NCBI GenBank assembly: GCA_021521415.1 | Contig: JAIQDT010000061.1 | Span: 2,108,001 to 2,172,000 of the forward strand | DNA length: 64,000 nt | Reading direction: 5' to 3' | From: Bidens hawaiensis | Lineage: Eukaryota; Streptophyta; Magnoliopsida; Asterales; Asteraceae | Part shown: positions 1 to 13,204 of the stretch, piece by piece | How the letters are laid out: each line of letters starts with the position of its first letter | Numbering within the stretch: position 1 is the stretch's first letter | The notes under the pieces: generated by a model | Databases searched by the model: none | Told to the model about the DNA's origin: nothing | What the model saw: the letters and a program-made list of their open reading frames with translations, nothing else | Position numbers and translations under genes: made by a program

Positions 1-1592
1 TCTATCAGAACCAGTATCAGAATTACCAAGGAACTCAGCAAAGGAATCAGCTGGTTAATCACAATCCCTATCAGAATCAAAATAGACCCCATCAACACCA
101 AACCCAGCCACAACAAAGAAACAATCAGCTTTAAATTCAGGGCAATCAGAGCAGAAGTAATGCAAATGCTGTGAATCAGGCTAGAGATCAAGGAAATGTT
201 GCAGTAACAATAGTACCACAAGATGGGGAGTTTAACTGGAGCAACTATTATGCAGAGATGGAAAAAGAAAACGTTGCATTCCTGGCTAAAGTGCAGGATA
301 AGGGAGAATCTTCAACATCACAGGTACAATTTGAACTCTCTATTTCTGATCTTCTTGTAACTATTGATGAACTCAACAAGGAGATTGGAATGTGGAAGGA
401 AAGAGGCCTTTCTGAATGTCTATGAGACAAGTGAAGCCACATATGAAATCAGATTAATAGTTTGGAGGAAGATTGTATGCAACCTACATGACTCAATCAA
501 GGATGACTGTTGAGATTGAAGGTCTGAAAAAGATGTACACAGAAGAGAAACTCAAAAACTCTGAGTTGCTGATACAAATGGAGTTTCTGAAGAATCTTGT
601 GTCTACGGGAAATATTGTGGGATATGTTGAAAATATAACACCTGAAGAAAAATACAAGAAGGTACCACAACCTTTTTGTGACAAATATCCATTCAAGGTA
701 GACAAAGAGAGCAGAAATGAATATCTAAAGCAGTTCAAGAGTGTATTTGATGACAAACAAGAGTTTGTGAAGAAGTATGAAAATGTAACTGTGAATGAAG
801 AAAGTGAATTTGTTCTAAAGGAGAGTATGGAGTCAAAGGAAAAGGAAATGGAAAAGACTGCTGGTAAGAAGAAATGGAGTGAATACTCTAGTGAAGAATG
901 CACATGTAGTTGCAGAAGTGACAGATCTTCATATGACAAGAAGAGAAACAAGAAGGCTTCAAAGAAGAAGAAGAATTGTGAACAGATACCAAAGCTACCA
1001 AAAACAACCCCTAAACTTCAGAAACACTAGGAAAGATGAGGAGAGAACAAAAGGTGTTTGATATACATGAAAGACCTCAATCACAGAACAAGAATCACAA
1101 ATCAGAGGGCTACACATATGATCAACTTCCTCCCACTTATCTAGTGTTCTCCAACCATGAGCTGTTTGACATTGGGGATGTTGAATATGTACCAATGAGA
1201 AGGTTAGTAGCTGATCAAGTAGCGTGTTCCTCAAGCCCTCCAACCAAACTGAGAAGATCACCTTTGTCAAAGAAAAGTATCCTCAAATACCTGATGTCAG
1301 CAAACCAATCAAGATGGACTTCACCAATTCTTTATGCCCTAAAATCTCTTTAGGTTTAGACTTTCCAAAGTCTAGTGACAAGATCAAGGACAAGCAACTG
1401 CTCGAAGACATGGGAAGCTTCGCAAAAGTGTGGTGTAAGAAGTGTGATGCCTATGGACATCACATTGATTCATGTTGGGTGGTGGAAGAGACATTTGAAA
1501 TTCCTGACATTTTCAGTGGATTCGATATGAAAGGATACAAAGATATATATGAGAAATATTTGAATGGAGAAAGGAGTTCTTGTGATGGTTAG
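1..1592 (+). pseudogene. copia A gag, decayed
   Basis: Capsid/nucleocapsid precursor remnant, broken into segments of about 1-425, 473-1030 and 1224-1592 by stops and frame changes. The first segment is rich in Gln and Asn and has a stop near 134. The middle is Lys/Glu-rich and probably coiled coil. The last segment carries a zinc knuckle of the CX2CX4HX4C type (CKKCDAYGHHIDSC, about 1435-1476), which in this family binds RNA. The true start lies left of the window. Family assignment rests on the zinc knuckle and on the copia pol that follows. Confidence 0.75.
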
Positions 1593-1781
1593 GATAATAG
1601 GTTGACCTTGGAAAAGAGGCTAATGTATGTTCTGAAAATCAATGAAAATGCATAGATATCAGACAGGTTTATCAAGGGAAAAAGGTCAAATGATATAGGA
1701 ATAATATAAGTTGAGACCTGGTGTCCTGAATGGAGATGGGAAGTTTCTCTTGAAGTAGGGATTTGAACCAAGGGGATTTAA

Positions 1782-3747
1782 ATGGAGAACCAAGCAAGAG
1801 ATAAACACTGGAAAGACAATGTGATTGACAAAATTGAAGAATGTATCAAGTCACCAGTTGAATATGATTCTGATTCTGATGAATCATGTGAAACAGTTTA
1901 TGAAGATCCAGTTCCAACTCCTGTTGAAGTTCAAAATGACTCTGACTTACAAACTGATCTAGTTTGTAGCTCAGACTATAATTGATCTTTCTCTGTGTGT
2001 ATATGAAGGAACAGACCTTGGATGGAAATGATATATGGTACATGGACAGTGGATGTTCCAGGCATATGACTTGTGATAGGGAAGCACTTATTAATCATAA
2101 AAGAAAGTTTGAAGGACCTGTTGCCTTTGGGAGTGATGAGAATGGAGGAAAGATTATGGGAAGAGGCACTTTAACAAATGGCAAAGTATCTTTTGAGAAT
2201 GTGCTGCATGTTGAAGGACTACAATATAATTTACTCAGCATTTCCCAAGTGTGTGACAAAGGATACATGGTTGCTTTCAATGATGAACATTGCCTAATCC
2301 TCAAGCCTGAATTTGTTATTCCACCAGAAATGATTATGATGATGGCTCCGAGAAATGGGAACCTCTATGAGCTAAGAATGAAGAATGCAATCTCCAGAGG
2401 TGGTTCACGCTTTGTCTCCAAAGCCACTGAAAATGAGACCAGACTATGGCATACGAAGATGTGCCATGTCAATCTTAAAAACATGAACAAACTTGTAAAA
2501 GGTGAACATGCTGTGGGTCTTCCAACAAGAGAATTCAAATTTGAAGAAAAATGTTCCTCATGTCTCAAAGGAAAGCAACATAAGTTAATCCAGAAGAGCA
2601 AAATGATAAATTCAATTGATGAAGTGCTGGAACTACTTCACATGGATCTGTTTAGTCCTGTAAGTGTTCCAAGCATTCGTAAGAAGAGATTCTGTTTAGT
2701 TATCACTAATGATTTTTCAAGGTTTACTTGGGTTTTCTTCATGGGAAGCAAGGATGAGACTCAAGCATTCGTAAGAAGAGATTCTGTTTAGTTATCACTG
2801 ATGATTTTTCAAGGTTTACTTGGGTTTTCTTCATGGGAAGCAGGGATGAGATTCTAGAGATAATCAAGACTTATGTATTAAAGATGGAGAATCAACTTGA
2901 GAAGAGGGTGAAAGTGATTAGAAGTGATAATGGGTCAGAATTCAAGAATGGACTTATGGAAGAATTCTGCAATTCTAAAAGGATCTTTCAATAGTACATT
3001 GCTCCAAGAACTCCTGAGCAGAATGGTGTTGCAGAAAGAAGAAATAGAACATTGATTGAAGCTGTAAGGACCACGATAGCTGATGCAAACTTACCAGTGA
3101 CTTTCTGGGCAGAAGCTATCAACACTGCATGCTATGTGCAAAACAGGGTTCTTTTGGACAAAGCTCACAACAAGACTCCATATGAGATTATCTTCAAAAG
3201 AAATCCTTATGTGAAGTTCTTGAAACCTTTTGGTTGTAAATTTTCATTGCTGAACACAAGGGATTATCTAAACAAGTTTCAGTCCAAATCACTGGAATGT
3301 TTCTTTGTTGGATACTCAACTCAATCAAAGGCCTACATAGTGTACGTTAAAGAGCACATGGTGGTTATTGAGTCCTCAGACATAATCTTAAATGAAAATC
3401 ACTTTAGCAATGTAGATGGACCTAAATGGTTGTTTGACCTGGAAAAGATGATTAAATCATTCAAGATATACAATGAAGACATGGATGACAGCATGTTCAG
3501 AACAAGCATTGAAGAGAAAGGAAAGAAAAGGCAGATTGATTTGGACAAACTGTGGTCATCAGTTGCAACTGAAGAAAAAGGATTCACCGTTGAAAGAAGC
3601 ATCCATGGACCGAATGAAATGGAGATCAATGTTCAAGAAGCTGCAGTTGAAGTATCAAATGAAGGCCCAAGTGAAGTGGAAAGTGAACCACTACAGAGTC
3701 AACCTAAAAAACAAACATATGTGAAGACATATTCAGTCTTTTTTTGA
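1782..3747 (+). pseudogene. copia A protease and integrase, decayed
   Basis: After an acidic stretch (1782-1985), the 1982-2791 segment holds the aspartic protease active-site motif MDSGCSRHMT near 2041. It is followed by the GAG-pre-integrase region with the HHCC zinc site (LWHTKMCH and CSSCLKGKQ). The integrase core continues with SDNGSEF and EQNGVAERRNR, so the second Asp and the Glu of the DDE triad are visible. Lesions are a 92-bp tandem duplication at 2671-2854 that shifts frame, and a TAG stop at 2992-2994. In the first duplicate the first catalytic Asp motif reads TND; in the second it reads TDD. The 3052-3747 segment is the integrase C-terminal part and linker. No functional enzyme can be made. 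Confidence 0.9.
2671..2854 (+). repeat. 92-bp direct tandem duplication inside integrase
   Basis: The block beginning AAGCATTCGTAAGAAGAG at 2671 recurs at 2763 with only a few substitutions. The 92-bp period is not a multiple of 3, so the duplication shifts the reading frame of pol. Confidence 0.95.
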
Positions 3748-3802
3748 TTCTCTTCAGATTGGAACCAATGAAGCATCCTCATCTGCAGATACTCTAAACC
3801 AA

Positions 3803-5543
3803 GTGACTACTGAATCCGTAGAAATGCCTCATAATGAAACTGCTGATGTGGATATGACAAACCTTGAATCAGTAGAAACAACACATCAAATTGTTCAGAC
3901 TACCTCCATTGAAAGAAATCATCTTGCTGAGAACATTATTGATGGCCTGCATGAAAGGGTGACAAGAAGTTCTTCTGAAAAGGCAAACATCTGCCTCTAT
4001 GCTTGTTTTCTATCCCAGGTAGAACCAAAGAACATCAACCAAGCTTTAAAGGACAACAGTAGGGTAGAAACCATGCAGGAGGAGTTGGCTCAGTTTAGAG
4101 ACTTACATGTTTGGGATTTGGTTAATAAACCCAGAGGAAAATATGCAATTGGCACCAAGTGGGTCTTTAGGAACAAGAAGGATGAAAGAGGGTTGGTAAT
4201 CAAGAACAAAGCAAGGCTGGTGGCTCTAGGGTGCTTACAAGAAGAAGGAGTAGACTTTGAAGAAGTCTTTGCCCCTGTTGCAAGACTAGAAGCCATCAGA
4301 ATCTTCCTAACATATGCAGCGTCCATGAACATCAAAGTCTATCAATTGGATGTCAAGTCTGCATTTCTGAATGGAAAGATTGATGAAGAAGTGTATGTAA
4401 CTCAACCACCTGGATTTGAAGACCCAATCTATCTAAACAAGGTGTACAAGCTAAGTAAAGCACTGTATGGATTACATCAAGCTCCTAGAGCCTGGTATGT
4501 TGAGCTTTCAAACCACCTGTTGGATAATGGCTTCTGTCGTGGAGCCATTGACAAGACTTTATTTTATAAGAAATGGAAGAATGATCTACTGCTGGTACAA
4601 GTGTATGTTGAGACATCATATTTGGTTCAACAAATGTGTAAAGATTTTGAACAAGTGATGAAGTCAAAATACAAAATGAGTTCTATGAGAGAAATGAACT
4701 TCTTCCTTGGACTACATATACAGCAAAAGGCAGATGGTATTTTCATTAATCATTCACAGTATGTTCGAGAAATGCTCAACAATTCAAGTGCTAGGATTAA
4801 AAGACAGTGTCTACACCAATGGACACACATGAGAAGATGGTACCGGATGAAAAGGGGGAGCCAGTGGACCAGCATGAGTATAGGGCCAAGATAGGATCAT
4901 TGATGTATCTAACAACATCTAGGCCAGATATTATGTTTGCTGTGTGTGTCTGTGCAAGATTTCAAGCTAATCCCAAAGTCTTCCACGTGTTGGCAGTAAA
5001 CAGGATTTTCAAATATCTTAAAGGAAGACTAGACTTAGGAATTTAGTACCCAAAGAACCTTTCTTTTGACTTCATGGCCTGTACAGAAAGTGACTATGAT
5101 GGTTGCAACATGAGCAGGAAGTCAACTTCAAGAGGATGCCAGTTTCTTGGAAACAGGCTGGTGTCTTGGCAATGCAAGAAGCAACCCACAGTGTCCATCT
5201 CAACTGCTGAAGCTGATACATTGCTGCATCTGCTTGCTATGCACGGGTTCTATGGATCCAAAATCAATTGCTGGATTATGGTCTGAAATTCTTACTCACT
5301 CCTATTTTGTTTGATAATACTGCTGCCATGTTTATTGTTAAGAATCCTGTTCATCACTCTAAGACTAAGCGCATTGAAATTAGACATCACTTTATTAGGG
5401 ATTGTAGTGAAAAAGGCTTAATAGAAATGAAAAGGGTAGATACATCTAATAACTTGGCTGACCTGTTCACCAAACCTTTAGATAAAACCAGGTTTCATTT
5501 TCTATTAAAATGCCTAGGTATGATAAATGCTGATGAAATCTGA
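3803..5543 (+). pseudogene. copia A reverse transcriptase and RNase H, decayed
   Basis: The RT fingers/palm motifs are clear ([16 protein letters not shown], then [18 protein letters not shown] and [13 protein letters not shown]). The catalytic YVDD box is replaced by YVET at about 4604-4615, and several following residues are missing, so polymerase activity is lost. The 4807-5046 segment has the post-RT motif SLMYLTTSRPDIMFAV and ends in a TAG at 5044-5046. The RNase H-like part runs 5074-5543 in two frames, ending with the DLFTKPLDKTRF signature typical of copia C-termini. Frame changes occur near 4800 and 5270. Homology to copia B pol is obvious across the whole region. Confidence 0.92.
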
Positions 5544-7992
5544 TTGATGATGTGTGCTTATGTGAAATGTTTACTGACTATCTATTTGATACTTACCGTG
5601 AATGATTGCATGATTTGGTGATGCTTGCTTGACTGAAAATTTTGATCGACTGAATCGTGCTTGATAAATTATTTGTGTGAAATATAACATGTATTTGATG
5701 TTCATGCATCTTGTACTTAACTATGTGCATACTCGATATATTCTATGTGATTTTAAGTACTTCGAGCATGGACTATGCTTGATACTGTGTTTGTAACTCC
5801 TCGAGCACAAACAATTTTACTTGGGAACTCTCAAGTATTTCGAGCACAAGAGACATATTTCAGCTGTTCGAGCATGGACATAGGTACTGAAAACTTTCTA
5901 AGTATTTTGAACACATGTCTATTGCTCGAGCAGAATGGTTAAATCTTGAACTTTCATGAAGACCTTCGAGCACATGCTTTGAAATGATAGATTTCAAGTT
6001 TGCTCGATAGGATTGCTGTGTGCTCGAGTGAAAGTTTACTCAAGACTGTGAGTTTGCTAATTGTGTGACTATTCAGTGCTGTTTTAAGTAATATGTGCTT
6101 AAATGACAAAATGTCTTTCAAAATCAAGTGCAACATGGATTTTTCAAAGAAAGTGAATTTTGAAAACATAAATTATTTTTGACTAAGCAAACAGTTTTTG
6201 GTGAACTCATAGGAGAAATGATAAGATTATTCAGTTACAAGCTTTGAAGAAGCTTAAAATGTTTTCTATATAGAGATAGAATCCAACCTTTTGGGAAATG
6301 ATAGTACATTGTTTAATCTCCTAACACATTGATTATAGGCTTAAAAGGTCTCTATTCAGTCATTGACAATTTGTATGGTATATTCTCATGAGTGTAATTG
6401 CCTATGTGATACAAATATAATGATCATGCTAAGCTAGATGTGGTCATACATTTGAAGATTAAGGTATGTTCCCTAACACATCTCTCCGAATGATAAGCAA
6501 AAAGGTAATTATCCAGTCATACACTAGCCTGTTGGTGTTTTGGTCACACAAAAGGATTTATTTTCTTATCTGAGTAGAAATAAAAGGATAACTATACATA
6601 CCAGCTTATTAAAAAAAAAGGAGTCAAGTATTACAAAAATAATATATTTTACATAAACTCAGACATAAAGGGGCTCCAAGGGAACTACAGGGGTGGGGCA
6701 TACAAATAAGTCCTAAACACCTTGAATGTAAGGCATGTATGTCCGGATGGCATGTAAGTCCAACGTTCAACCTTAAAGTCTGATATTTTATAAATCTGTT
6801 CACATTCCAAAACCATTTTGACCAAGGCATCAGGGGGTTGAAGTCAAATTGGGGTGACTTGGAGAAAGCTAAATAAGCCTTGAGAATAGATTAGGGACAA
6901 TCTGAAGTCCAAAGTGTTGACCATTCCATCCTTATGCATTAAATGAACCTTAGTATATCACAAAAAGCTATGATAATCATGCTAAGTACTAATACCTAAT
7001 GTCAACCTGACTTAGATCATAATAAAGTCGACCATGAATTGTTGTGAAAGTAATTGAACAATATGAACCCATGTTGAGATCTTTCTATAAAACTGTTTTG
7101 AAGTGACCTATCAACTGAGTTTTGATCTCTTATTCACCTTAAACTTAAGCTTGAGTCTGAAAAACGTCTTCTATGATAAATCTTAATGATTTAAGCAAAG
7201 TTTTTGTGTGCACATGTTCAAAGTGTTGGACAGATGTTTGTGTGTTTCAAATCTATGTTCTAAAATAGCTAAAGTGTTTTAGAGCATGATACTATGCTTA
7301 ACACTTTATGTGACTCATCGAGCACAATGATGTGATGTGTAATTGCATGTAAGTCTTTCGAGCATAGTTCTTGTACTTCGAGCACAGAATCATTTGCTGA
7401 AATAAGAAGTTGCATTACGAGCACATATTTTGTCATGATAAATCACCTAAGTGTTTTCGAGCATGTTTATACACTAGCATATGTTCTAACATGATAACTT
7501 TCTAAAGTGTAGTCGAGCATGCATATACTCTACGAGCATAGGTGTTCACAGATAATATTAAGTATATTCGAGTAGAGTTGAGCTTGAATGCATGGAGTGT
7601 GTTTTGAGTATGCATGATTGACTAATTTTTCCTTTAAGTACCTTCGAGCATGCTACATATCACGAGCACGCTAGTCTGAATTACATGTAATTTGAACACT
7701 CTCAAGTATGACCCAATACTCGAGCATGAGTGATGGTTCATTTTAATTAACATTTGAATAAGGTATCGAGCATAAGTATATTCGAGCAAACCATCTCGAG
7801 AATACTGATCTTTGGGCAACTCATGAACATTTTAAGTACGTTGAGCATAAGTTATGAAGTCTTTGAGTACAGTGGAAGACAGCTGTTTATTTGGCTGTAT
7901 GCTCGAGCAAGGGAGGTTCATTTAAATTTGAATTAAATGACAACTATAATACACTAGACGACAAATCTGGATAGCACTGACCAAACTTTAGG
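5544..7992 (+). repeat. copia A spacer with CGAGCA motif array
   Basis: Noncoding spacer between pol and ORF3. Two clusters, about 5760-6030 and 7317-7905, contain more than twenty copies of CGAGCA, mostly as TCGAGCAT or TCGAGCAC and sometimes inside the palindrome GCTCGAGCA. Between the clusters (6040-7310) I see no motif copies and no ORF of note. A random hexamer is expected about once per 4 kb, so this is not chance. The same motif recurs in the 3' LTR. Confidence 0.85.
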
Positions 7993-8000
7993 TATAAAAG
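7993..8000 (+). promoter_or_regulatory. internal TATA box upstream of copia A ORF3
   Basis: TATAAAAG followed by a purine-rich stretch and a C/T-rich leader, 358 bp before the ORF3 ATG at 8351. It lies about 90 bp after the end of the second CGAGCA cluster. A TATA box at the matching place upstream of ORF3 in copia B supports it. Promoter activity is inferred. Confidence 0.6.
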
Positions 8001-8148
8001 GGGAACTTAGAAACTTTTTCGCCTATTTCAACTCCCTCTTTTAACATAATCATAAAACCCTCTTGCTCGTGCAACCCCTGCTCACTCATACTTTCTATTT
8101 ATGCTCAATACTTCTTCGAACATAAACATTAGCTCTGTTTCGACCTTG

Positions 8149-8345
8149 GTAAGATATTGATTATCGTTATCGTATCCCCATGTTTCGAAATTAGGATTTC
8201 TATTGAATGCTTACTGATGACTTATTTGTTTTGTGCAAGTTCGCAAACTACTACGGAACAGGTTACTGAAGACGCTACTCTTCTTTAACCAATCACCGCT
8301 ATCAATTGCGCATTTACGGGTACTGATTACTTTCTTATTTTGCAG
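8149..8345 (+). other. predicted intron in the ORF3 leader of copia A
   Basis: A consensus donor, TTG|GTAAGA, at 8149 and an acceptor with a pyrimidine tract, CTTATTTTGCAG|ATCTG, ending at 8345 define a 197-nt intron. The ATG follows at 8351. A second possible acceptor (TTTTGTGCAAG) is near 8239. Copia B has the same donor/acceptor arrangement around its ORF3 leader, with the acceptor also just before the ATG. Splicing has not been shown. Confidence 0.5.
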
Positions 8346-8350
8346 ATCTG

Positions 8351-11300
8351 ATGGCGATGAAGTTCGAATCTAGGCACAATATGTGCGCCCTGTTGGAAGT
8401 AAATGATGACAATAGGGAGTTGGAGTTAATCATCAATTTCCTCAACAATTCCAACTTGCAAGTAGCTTTGACAGAGAGCCCAACCATATACAGAAATCAC
8501 ATCACAGATTTCTGGAGTTCTGCTACTTTTTTTGATGACATCGATGGGAGGAGAATTGACGCCTCTGTCTTAAATCAAGATATTGAATCACTGAAGCATC
8601 AATCAGAGAGGCACTACACTTGAATGACGATCATGAGTTGCTGCCTTTGTATTCAGTCCTAAGACTTATGATAATATTTCAAGAAACATTGGGATATCAA
8701 GGGGGTGTAAAAGAAGGATAGTTTCAGAAGGGAAGCTTTCCCTAATCTATCGATTCTTGATACATCATGTTATCCAGTCCTTGTCTCCAAGGAGAGGAAC
8801 TTGGACTTTGTTGAGTAGAGAACTTGCTACCATGACAGTAGCCATCTTATATCAACAACCATTCAATTTTTCAAGATTTATCTTCAATGGTCTGGTGTCC
8901 AATGCTGAAAGGGCAGTTGAACAGAGATTTCTTATGTACCCAAGATTCCTCCAGATCCTCATCAACAGGTCTCTGCAGAACCTACAATTAACTAGAGAAG
9001 TCTTAAGACTGCAGGACCCAAATATATGTCAGAGATTGAAGGATGCAAGAAGCAAGTTCAATGAAAATGTAGACTGGGATGTTCTCCCTTTGTTACTTGT
9101 CCCTGCACTAGGAGTGATTGATGTGCCTCTCACCCCTGGTCAGAGTGAAGATGATGGTGATGATGATGAAGATGTAAGTGAAAATGATGAAGGACATAAC
9201 GATGATGATGATCAGGGAAATGATAATGATAGTGTTGATAATGAGCTAATTGTTGAACAAATTGCACCTGAGGCTGAGAATGTTGAGGTTATGGAGCATG
9301 CTGATGAAGTGAATGAACCTGTTGGTCATGAGCTTTTTGAGTTTACAGGCCCTGCACCAGATATTCATATTGCACCTATTGTGGGATCTAATAGACTTGC
9401 AAATGAACAAATAGATGACGATACATTTATTGCCACTGTGGTCTCAACAGTGACTGACACTATTCAAAGGATCACACCACCAAACTCACTGGATCCAGTG
9501 GAAAACATTCAAGACACCGACTCTTTTGGATCTGAACCTGCTCATGACAACATTCCCTCATATCCTGCCACCACAAAACCAATATATTCAAGTCCCGAAC
9601 CAATGCAAGACACATCCTTTCCAACACCACCAATCTCACCCATTCCTGAAACAAGTACTCTCTCACCACCCATATCACCACATGTTCAATCTCCTCAACA
9701 AACACATATTTCTACACCACCAACCTCCCCTATTCATGAACCTATTCTAGATGCACGTGTCTCTCATACTATGCCATCACTTGAAACCTCTTCACCAGAA
9801 CCCCTCTCTGAGCCTGATTTTCCACCCACTCAGGGGACACCACCCTCAAGCCCAAATGTATACACACTTATTAATGAAAATTCTGAATTGGAACTTGAGA
9901 ATTTGATGTTGAAGAAAGAAATGCTTTTCTGGAGCAAAAGAACATGGCCTTGGAGCAAGCTCTGCAGCAAGCCTTAATTCGGATTCAAACCCTGAAGCAG
10001 GCAGAGGTTGAGAAGACCTCAGATGCACCAAAACAGGGGGAGAATATATCTCAACAAGAAGATGCTCTTAAATTTTTAAATGAACTATACAATGAGGCCA
10101 GTAAAGAAGAAGCTGTGGTGGGGACATCCAATGCTCTTGAGAAAATTAATGAAGAATATGTAGAAGATGCATTAGATGAGGGGGAGTCAGAGAAGGAAGA
10201 AGAAACACATGAGTAGATTGTAAAAAGGAAACTGAAAGGAAAAGGGATTGCCCTGACTGATGAAGATCTATATCCCAAATCTGCACATATAGTGCAATCT
10301 GGAGATGAAATACTTAAAAGGGATGATAGTGGATCCAGACATTGCTGAAGTAGAATCTGTACAAGCTGTGATCAAACTGATAAACCAAGAGAAAGATAGT
10401 GTGATTGTTGGAGAAGATGAAGAGGAAGTTCCTTAAGAAGTGCTGGAGGCATTGATTGAGATGAAGAAGAAGGAAGAGGAAGAAGAAAGGCTAAAAAAGG
10501 TAGCCGATGAGGCCATAGGGGCTGCTATGGAGGCACTGAAAAAGAAACAAGTTGAAGAACAAACTCCAATAGCACAAACAGTAGATGAGCCCGAGCCTAT
10601 ACAGTCTGAGCCTGAATCTGAACTACCAAAAAGTCAAGAGCTAGGATTGGTTCTAATATATCCAGAAGTAAGTGAAGAAGAAACAATAGAATTTTCCTAT
10701 GGATCAGTTGTCAAGTTAGTTGTTTTGAAAACTCTTACAGAAATTATGAAGAAACCTGAAAGACATGCTCCTGATTTTGTGTCAGCTGCTAAAAAGCCTC
10801 AAAAGGAAATAGAACAAAGATGCAGCAATTCACAAACTAACAACATACCAGAACCAAAAGTTGAAGAAGTAGTTGAGACCACAGAGCCAATAATTCATAA
10901 AGTTGTTAATGATGACCCTCAGGTTAAAGAGCCCAGGATTAAGAAATCATTAATGATGAACAGGGCAGTATGAATGAAGAATCAATAATAACAGAGCCAG
11001 AAACTAAAGATAAGGGGTCGTTGAAGAGAAAAGAAACACATATGAAGTTGAGACCCCCAAATCAAAAAGACAAAAATTTGTGAATGTTTATAAAAGAAGG
11101 GAAACACAACCCAAGGTTGTTGAAGGGCCTCAGAAAAGTCAAACTGAAGAACCCATGATCGGAGCCCTTCACAACTTGGATGAGCATATGGATGATGAAA
11201 AAGAAGAGATGACAAAGAAAAATGATGACAAAGAAAAGGAGGATAGAGCCTACCTCCTGAGCCTCGAACATGATGTAAAATACCTTCAGAGGATGTCAAA

Positions 11301-12880
11301 AGAAAGGATTGCATAAGAGGTTGACGGATGGAGAAGCAGATAGTCTAAAACAGAATTCTTGATAAAAGCTGGACGAAAGCATGCCTTTCTAAACTTACAA
11401 TCATTTGACACATTTGAAAGAATATACCAAAATGCTCTAGTAGATGATGTTGCAAATTATGTGGACAAAATAAGCAAGAGAAAGGAAAAGGAAGGGAAGA
11501 TGTTGAAAGAATCGGACAGTAGCAAGAAAAGAATAGAAAAGGAAGCCAGAGATGTAATAGAATATGAGTCACTCAAAAGTAAACACAAAGACATCAAGTT
11601 TCTGCAATTACATGGTTATAGCTACAACTCTTTGATTGATCCGTCTCTTGAAAAATTGAAAAAGAAAGTAAAAATGGTTAAAGACTCTCATAAGGATCGG
11701 AAACGTACTGAAGATTGCCTAAGAGAGAAAGAGTTGAGAATGAGACTTGAAAAGGAAAGGCAGGAAGCAGAAAAAAAAAGGGCAGAAGTCACAAAATGGT
11801 TCGAAGATCCACAAAGAGTACAAACATTGAAGGACATTGTGATGGATAAAGGAATGACCGAAGATGAATTTGATAAAATGCCTCATGATCAACTTCTTGA
11901 AGTCTATCACAGAGAACAAAGGCTATTTCTTGAAACTGAAAGAAAATTATAGGAAGCCAAATTAAAACAGCAAGAAGAAGAAAGGGCAAACATGATAAGC
12001 ATACGCTGTAAAAGAGGTGGAAATGTGGGAAGACTAATGATGCAAACTGATTAAACCATAAGACAATGGTTTGAAGAGTCATAACAAGAGGAAGCAAAGA
12101 AGAATCCACCAATTAGAACACGCAGAACTGCAATAAGGTCAGAGATTGTAAGGCCTGAACCTTCAAAGAATTTGAACTTGACCACACATCTTTACTTTGA
12201 CAAAAGATTAAAGATCTTGAGAGTGGTGAATGAAGACAATGAAGAGAGCTTAATAATCTTCAGAGATGACCTGAGAAATTTTTCAAGGGAACAACTGCAA
12301 AAAATGGCTTTGCAAGACCTTCATGATAATCAACAAAGAAGCCAATTTGCTGGTCAACAAAGAAATGACCTCTCAAAATTCTTGAAAGAACCATTAGAAA
12401 GAGGATTCCCATTTCTGAAACAAAGAACGAGAGAAGCCCACAGTGAGGCAGAAAGAGAAAGAAGAAGAAAAAGAATTAATGAAGTTCACACTTTAAAACT
12501 CTCCTTATGGGACTCCAAAAAAACAAAACTCATCAGGCAAGCAGCTCCAGTGGAAAAAGGAAAACTTTGAAAGAATGCTTAGCCATGAGAAGGGAGATGA
12601 TGGAGCCAAACTCACAAATGCAACAAAAATGGCAAGATATCCCATCTCACCTACAACCGAAACAGAGACTCTATAACTCAGAAATGCATCTAGAGGAACT
12701 ATGCAGTGGTTGAGTATGATGAAGATCTACACTTCATACACATCCAAGACTTACAAGACATTATCAGGGTTCCCTATTGATTCTGAAGATGGAGTGAAGT
12801 TGGAGATGTTCAAAGAAAAGGTTGCCTTTGTGAAACTCAAAAAGGAGAAATCTGCTGAAAGGAGCCTTGGAAGAAGATAG
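8351..12880 (+). pseudogene. copia A ORF3 (extra ORF downstream of pol), decayed
   Basis: A roughly 4.5 kb coding relic in pieces at 8351-8623, 8757-9977, 9944-10216, 10440-10973, 11080-11316, 11359-11952 and 12172-12713, joined by frameshifts and stops. The first two pieces match the N-terminal domain of copia B ORF3: DFW in both, then AVEQRFLMYPRFLQILIN against AVARERFTMYPRFLQMILN. Next come a Glu/Asp-rich stretch (about 9140-9240), a Pro/Ser-rich stretch (9560-9850), long Lys/Glu-rich probable coiled coils, and a C-terminal block (RLKILRVVNEDN and DDLRNFSREQLQKMA) resembling the C-terminus of the B protein. I see no membrane segment, so it does not look like a fusion-type envelope protein. 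Function unknown. Confidence 0.8.
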
Positions 12881-13112
12881 CAGGATGGAGCATACTGATG
12901 ATCGAACTTGTTCCTGTTTATCTTTGTTTTGCTTGTGGTTGTATATTTTACTTTATATTTTGAACAATGTTTAAATTTGATGTGTAATGCCTAAATGGCA
13001 GAATTCCTTTATGTAATGTAATGATATTTGTGCCTAAATCGACTATCTTAGAATTTTGATGCATGTGTAACTGTATGCAGGTATGTTCTGGTGCATCTGA
13101 GCGTGTTCCAAT

Positions 13113-13123
13113 CTAGGGGAGAT
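13113..13123 (+). other. polypurine tract of copia A
   Basis: The short purine-rich run CTAGGGGAGAT directly precedes the TGTTGAG start of the 3' LTR, the position where plus-strand DNA priming occurs in LTR elements. Confidence 0.7.
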
Positions 13124-13204
13124 TGTTGAGTCGGATAACTACAAAGGAAGATTGGAATCTTCTCAACCTCCCCAAGAAATCGGCTAAGTATGGAATACGA
13201 ACAA

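Noticed and set aside
5756..7910. CRISPR array or satellite from the repeated CGAGCA motif
   Set aside because: Spacing is irregular and flanking sequence is not repeated. It is a dispersed short motif in a plant retroelement spacer.
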